Shown piece by piece: positions 40,893-42,500 of a DNA stretch of 42,500 nucleotides (the stretch's first letter is position 1; each line of letters begins with the position of its first letter). Location: the NCBI GenBank assembly GCA_030601675.1, contig JAUWBN010000009.1, positions 1 through 42,500 on the forward strand. The letters are read 5' to 3'. A program made the translations under genes and the position numbers. The notes beneath the pieces were generated by a model. That model saw only the letters and a list, made by a program, of their open reading frames with translations, made no database searches and was not told where the DNA came from. Source of the stretch: Hadesarchaea archaeon (GTDB lineage Archaea; Hadarchaeota; Hadarchaeia; Hadarchaeales; Hadarchaeaceae).

Positions 40893-41729
40893 TCAAATTA
40901 CCCATCTGATTTCTTTCCGTATTTTACTCAGCATGTTCTCGGGCAAGCCAGTTACCCTCTTTAAATCCCCTAACCCATAGTCGAGCAAATCTTTCGCCAG
41001 CATTATTTTTGCTTGAAATAGTCTATCCTTGGTAAATCCGGTGACCGATCTCAAAATCGTCACAGGGTACAATTTTTTCCTCTCTATCATCTTTTCAAGG
41101 CTTTCCTTCCCAGGATATCTCCAGCTAGTTATCTTTAAGCCCACGCACTTTGCGTATTTCCTCGCGTCCCTCGAACATTTGGTATTGCAGATCAGCCAAG
41201 TATGATCAAAATTTTCATCTAGGTCTAGGAACCGGGCGTAGCTGTACATAACGACCTTTAGGTCCGTGTGTATCCCAGGGGCGTTATGGTACTTGCATTC
41301 TATCAAATAGCGTTTGTTTCCCTTCTCCGCAACAATGTCAACCTCATGGGAGATGCATTTTCCCTTTAAAATCTTACCGACCGTGGTTTTGTAACCGTAA
41401 TTTCGAAGCGTCTCCGCCATAAACTCCTCAAAGGGGAAACCAGATGGGCCGAGCGACATGATCGCTCGTTTTAAATCGTACCTGGTCGCAGCGCGCGGTT
41501 CCTTTCTGAGCAGCCGGAGGGTGAGGTTTAATATTTTCTTGGTGGTTATTCCATCGTAGGCCCTCTTTTCAACCTCTTCAACGATCTCATCCGCGAGCTT
41601 CCTCGACGCCCCAGCCCTCAAGCAGGTGTTTCGGATCTTCTCGGCGTTGAACTCTTCCCTTTCGCCCGACGCTTTTACCACGTACATCTTCGCCGCCGTA
41701 CTACTAATGTCATTCCAGCTTAATATCAA
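40893..41729 (-). CDS. ATP-cone domain fused to a restriction-endonuclease-like domain
   Basis: The 278-aa product has an ATP-cone opening (YVVKASGEREEFNAEKIRNT, residues 15-34, through LRLLRKEPRAATRYDLKRAI). The PD-(D/E)XK fold has SHEVDIVAEKGNKRYLIECK (about 128-147) with D...ExK, then ARFLDLDENFDHTWLICNT. A helical C-terminus is last. The combination is seen in archaea, and its role is not known. The first ATG is at 41687. The track start TTG 41729 is next to the predicted transcript start and would be leaderless. Divergent from porG. Confidence 0.8.
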   Translation of the reverse strand: MILSWNDISSTAAKMYVVKASGEREEFNAEKIRNTCLRAGASRKLADEIVEEVEKRAYDGITTKKILNLTLRLLRKEPRAATRYDLKRAIMSLGPSGFPFEEFMAETLRNYGYKTTVGKILKGKCISHEVDIVAEKGNKRYLIECKYHNAPGIHTDLKVVMYSYARFLDLDENFDHTWLICNTKCSRDARKYAKCVGLKITSWRYPGKESLEKMIERKKLYPVTILRSVTGFTKDRLFQAKIMLAKDLLDYGLGDLKRVTGLPENMLSKIRKEIRWVI

Positions 41730-41751
41730 CAGCTTGAATCGAGCGTAAAGC

Positions 41752-41762
41752 CTTTAAATTTA
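41752..41762. promoter_or_regulatory. Shared, nearly symmetrical TATA element
   Basis: CTTTAAATTTA reads as a TATA box on both strands. It is about 25 bases before the TTG 41729 start region leftward and about 40 before ATG 41797 rightward, so one element may serve both the ATP-cone gene and porGD. Confidence 0.4.
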
Positions 41763-41796
41763 TGAGTTAGAAGAATGAGCTTATGAATGAATTTGA

Positions 41797-42330
41797 ATGA
41801 TCGAGATAAGGTTTCACGGTCGCGGTGGGCAGGGCGCAGTCACCGCTGCACGGCTGCTCGCTGAGGCAGCTTTTTTAGAGGGCAAGCACGCTCAAGCTTT
41901 TCCATTTTTCGGTGCAGAGAGGAGAGGAGCACCCGTGCTGGCTTTCGCGCGCATAGACGACAAGCAAATCCGTGTCCGCACTCAGATATACGACCCCGAT
42001 TACGTCGTGGTACTGGATCCATTGTTGCCTGAAGTCGTGGATGTGGCTTCCGGTATAAAACAAGGAGGGATAATCGTGCTCAACTCAAAAAAATCTATGA
42101 AATTCCCGCACGCCCAAACCGCTTTCGTCGATGCCACTTCGATAGCGATGGAGACATTGGGGGTGCCAATAACCAATACCGCCATGCTTGGAGCGTTTGC
42201 AAAAGCCACAGGATTGGTAACACTGGAGTCGCTCATCGAGGTGATCAAAAGATACTTTTCCAGTAAACTTGCCGAGAAAAACATATCCGCAATAAAAGCG
42301 GCGTATGAGCAGACGAGGGCGGCTGCATGA
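41797..42330 (+). CDS. porG: 2-oxoacid (pyruvate):ferredoxin oxidoreductase, gamma subunit
   Basis: The 177-aa protein has [20 protein letters not shown] at the N-terminus, [20 protein letters not shown] near 39, [17 protein letters not shown] near 65, and [17 protein letters not shown] near 128, all typical of PorG/PorC. Normal length. It is one of four subunits that turn 2-oxoacids to acyl-CoA with ferredoxin reduction. The delta subunit overlaps it as ATGA. Alpha and beta should follow beyond the window. Substrate (pyruvate or another oxoacid) cannot be fixed. Confidence 0.93.
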
Positions 42331-42500
42331 GTTCTTCAAGTGCCCGCAGGAAATTGCCCCCGGGCGCAGTAATCCTTAAAGCTGGAAGCACGGTACAAAC
42401 TGAAACTGGTAGCTGGCGTAGTCTTAAGCCAGTTATTGATGAGAAAAAATGCACGGGGTGCGGGTTATGTTGGCTATATTGTCCGGACGCAGCAATTAGC
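42327..42500 (+). CDS. porD: 2-oxoacid:ferredoxin oxidoreductase, delta (ferredoxin) subunit, partial
   Basis: ATG 42327 overlaps the porG stop. The 58 codons to the window end read [40 protein letters not shown] and YCPDA. The CxxCxxCxxxCP motif is the first 4Fe-4S cluster of PorD, and the second lies beyond the edge. Confidence 0.93.
   Translation, partial: MSSSSARRKLPPGAVILKAGSTVQTETGSWRSLKPVIDEKKCTGCGLCWLYCPDAAIS

Overview
The window is archaeal. It encodes geranylgeranylglyceryl phosphate synthase, ribosomal proteins L40e and S26e and an archaeal-type RNase P RNA. Archaeal TATA elements and GGAGGTG ribosome binding sites are common. S26e, the diaminopimelate lysine operon, rubrerythrin and a 2-oxoacid:ferredoxin oxidoreductase suggest an anaerobic, uncultivated lineage. 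I lean towards the TACK side (for example Bathyarchaeia), but Hadarchaeota or a relative cannot be excluded without a tree.

Layout. 1-142: tail of a TnpB gene with its right-end hairpin. 572-5849: a leftward ABC export operon with a large beta-propeller surface protein, headed by a broken LolD-type ATPase. 5952-7990: a NYN/Zc3h12a-type ribonuclease coupled to a membrane-anchored Ig-like protein. 8097-9292: small regulators (AbrB-like, winged helix) and an unknown. 9729-25861: a defence-like, partly low-GC accessory island. It holds a GHKL ATPase-HExxH fusion, a Rad50-like ATPase with a small overlapping partner, a truncated BglII-like nuclease, a frameshifted DUF4177 gene, a membrane-tethered DEDD-fold-like protein, three HEPN-type proteins, a sacsin-like/NOV_C giant protein and an Mrr-like nuclease with zinc ribbons. 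tRNA-3'-end remnants and a pair of 41-nt repeats lie in it. 26076-29135: surface proteins, including a five-repeat Ig-like protein. 29720-30827: an HTH-nucleotidyltransferase and a hidden 58-aa basic protein, bracketed by 16-nt direct repeats.

30974-42500 is mostly core. A tightly overlapping leftward lysine operon (class III aminotransferase, lysA, lysC, dapA, dapB) is followed by the rightward nnrD-L40e-GGGP synthase group. Leftward rnpB lies directly in front of S26e. Then come a deoxyribosyltransferase-like protein, PAS, rubredoxin-like and rubrerythrin genes, an ATP-cone nuclease, and porG with the start of porD.

Most likely places for something undescribed: the Rad50-like ATPase plus 99-aa protein, the GHKL-HExxH fusion, the sacsin-NOV_C gene with its leader hairpin and operator, and the self-contained nucleotidyltransferase/basic-protein cassette. 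No integrase, CRISPR array or complete tRNA gene was found. All assignments come from reading the sequence and recalled family motifs; no search was run.
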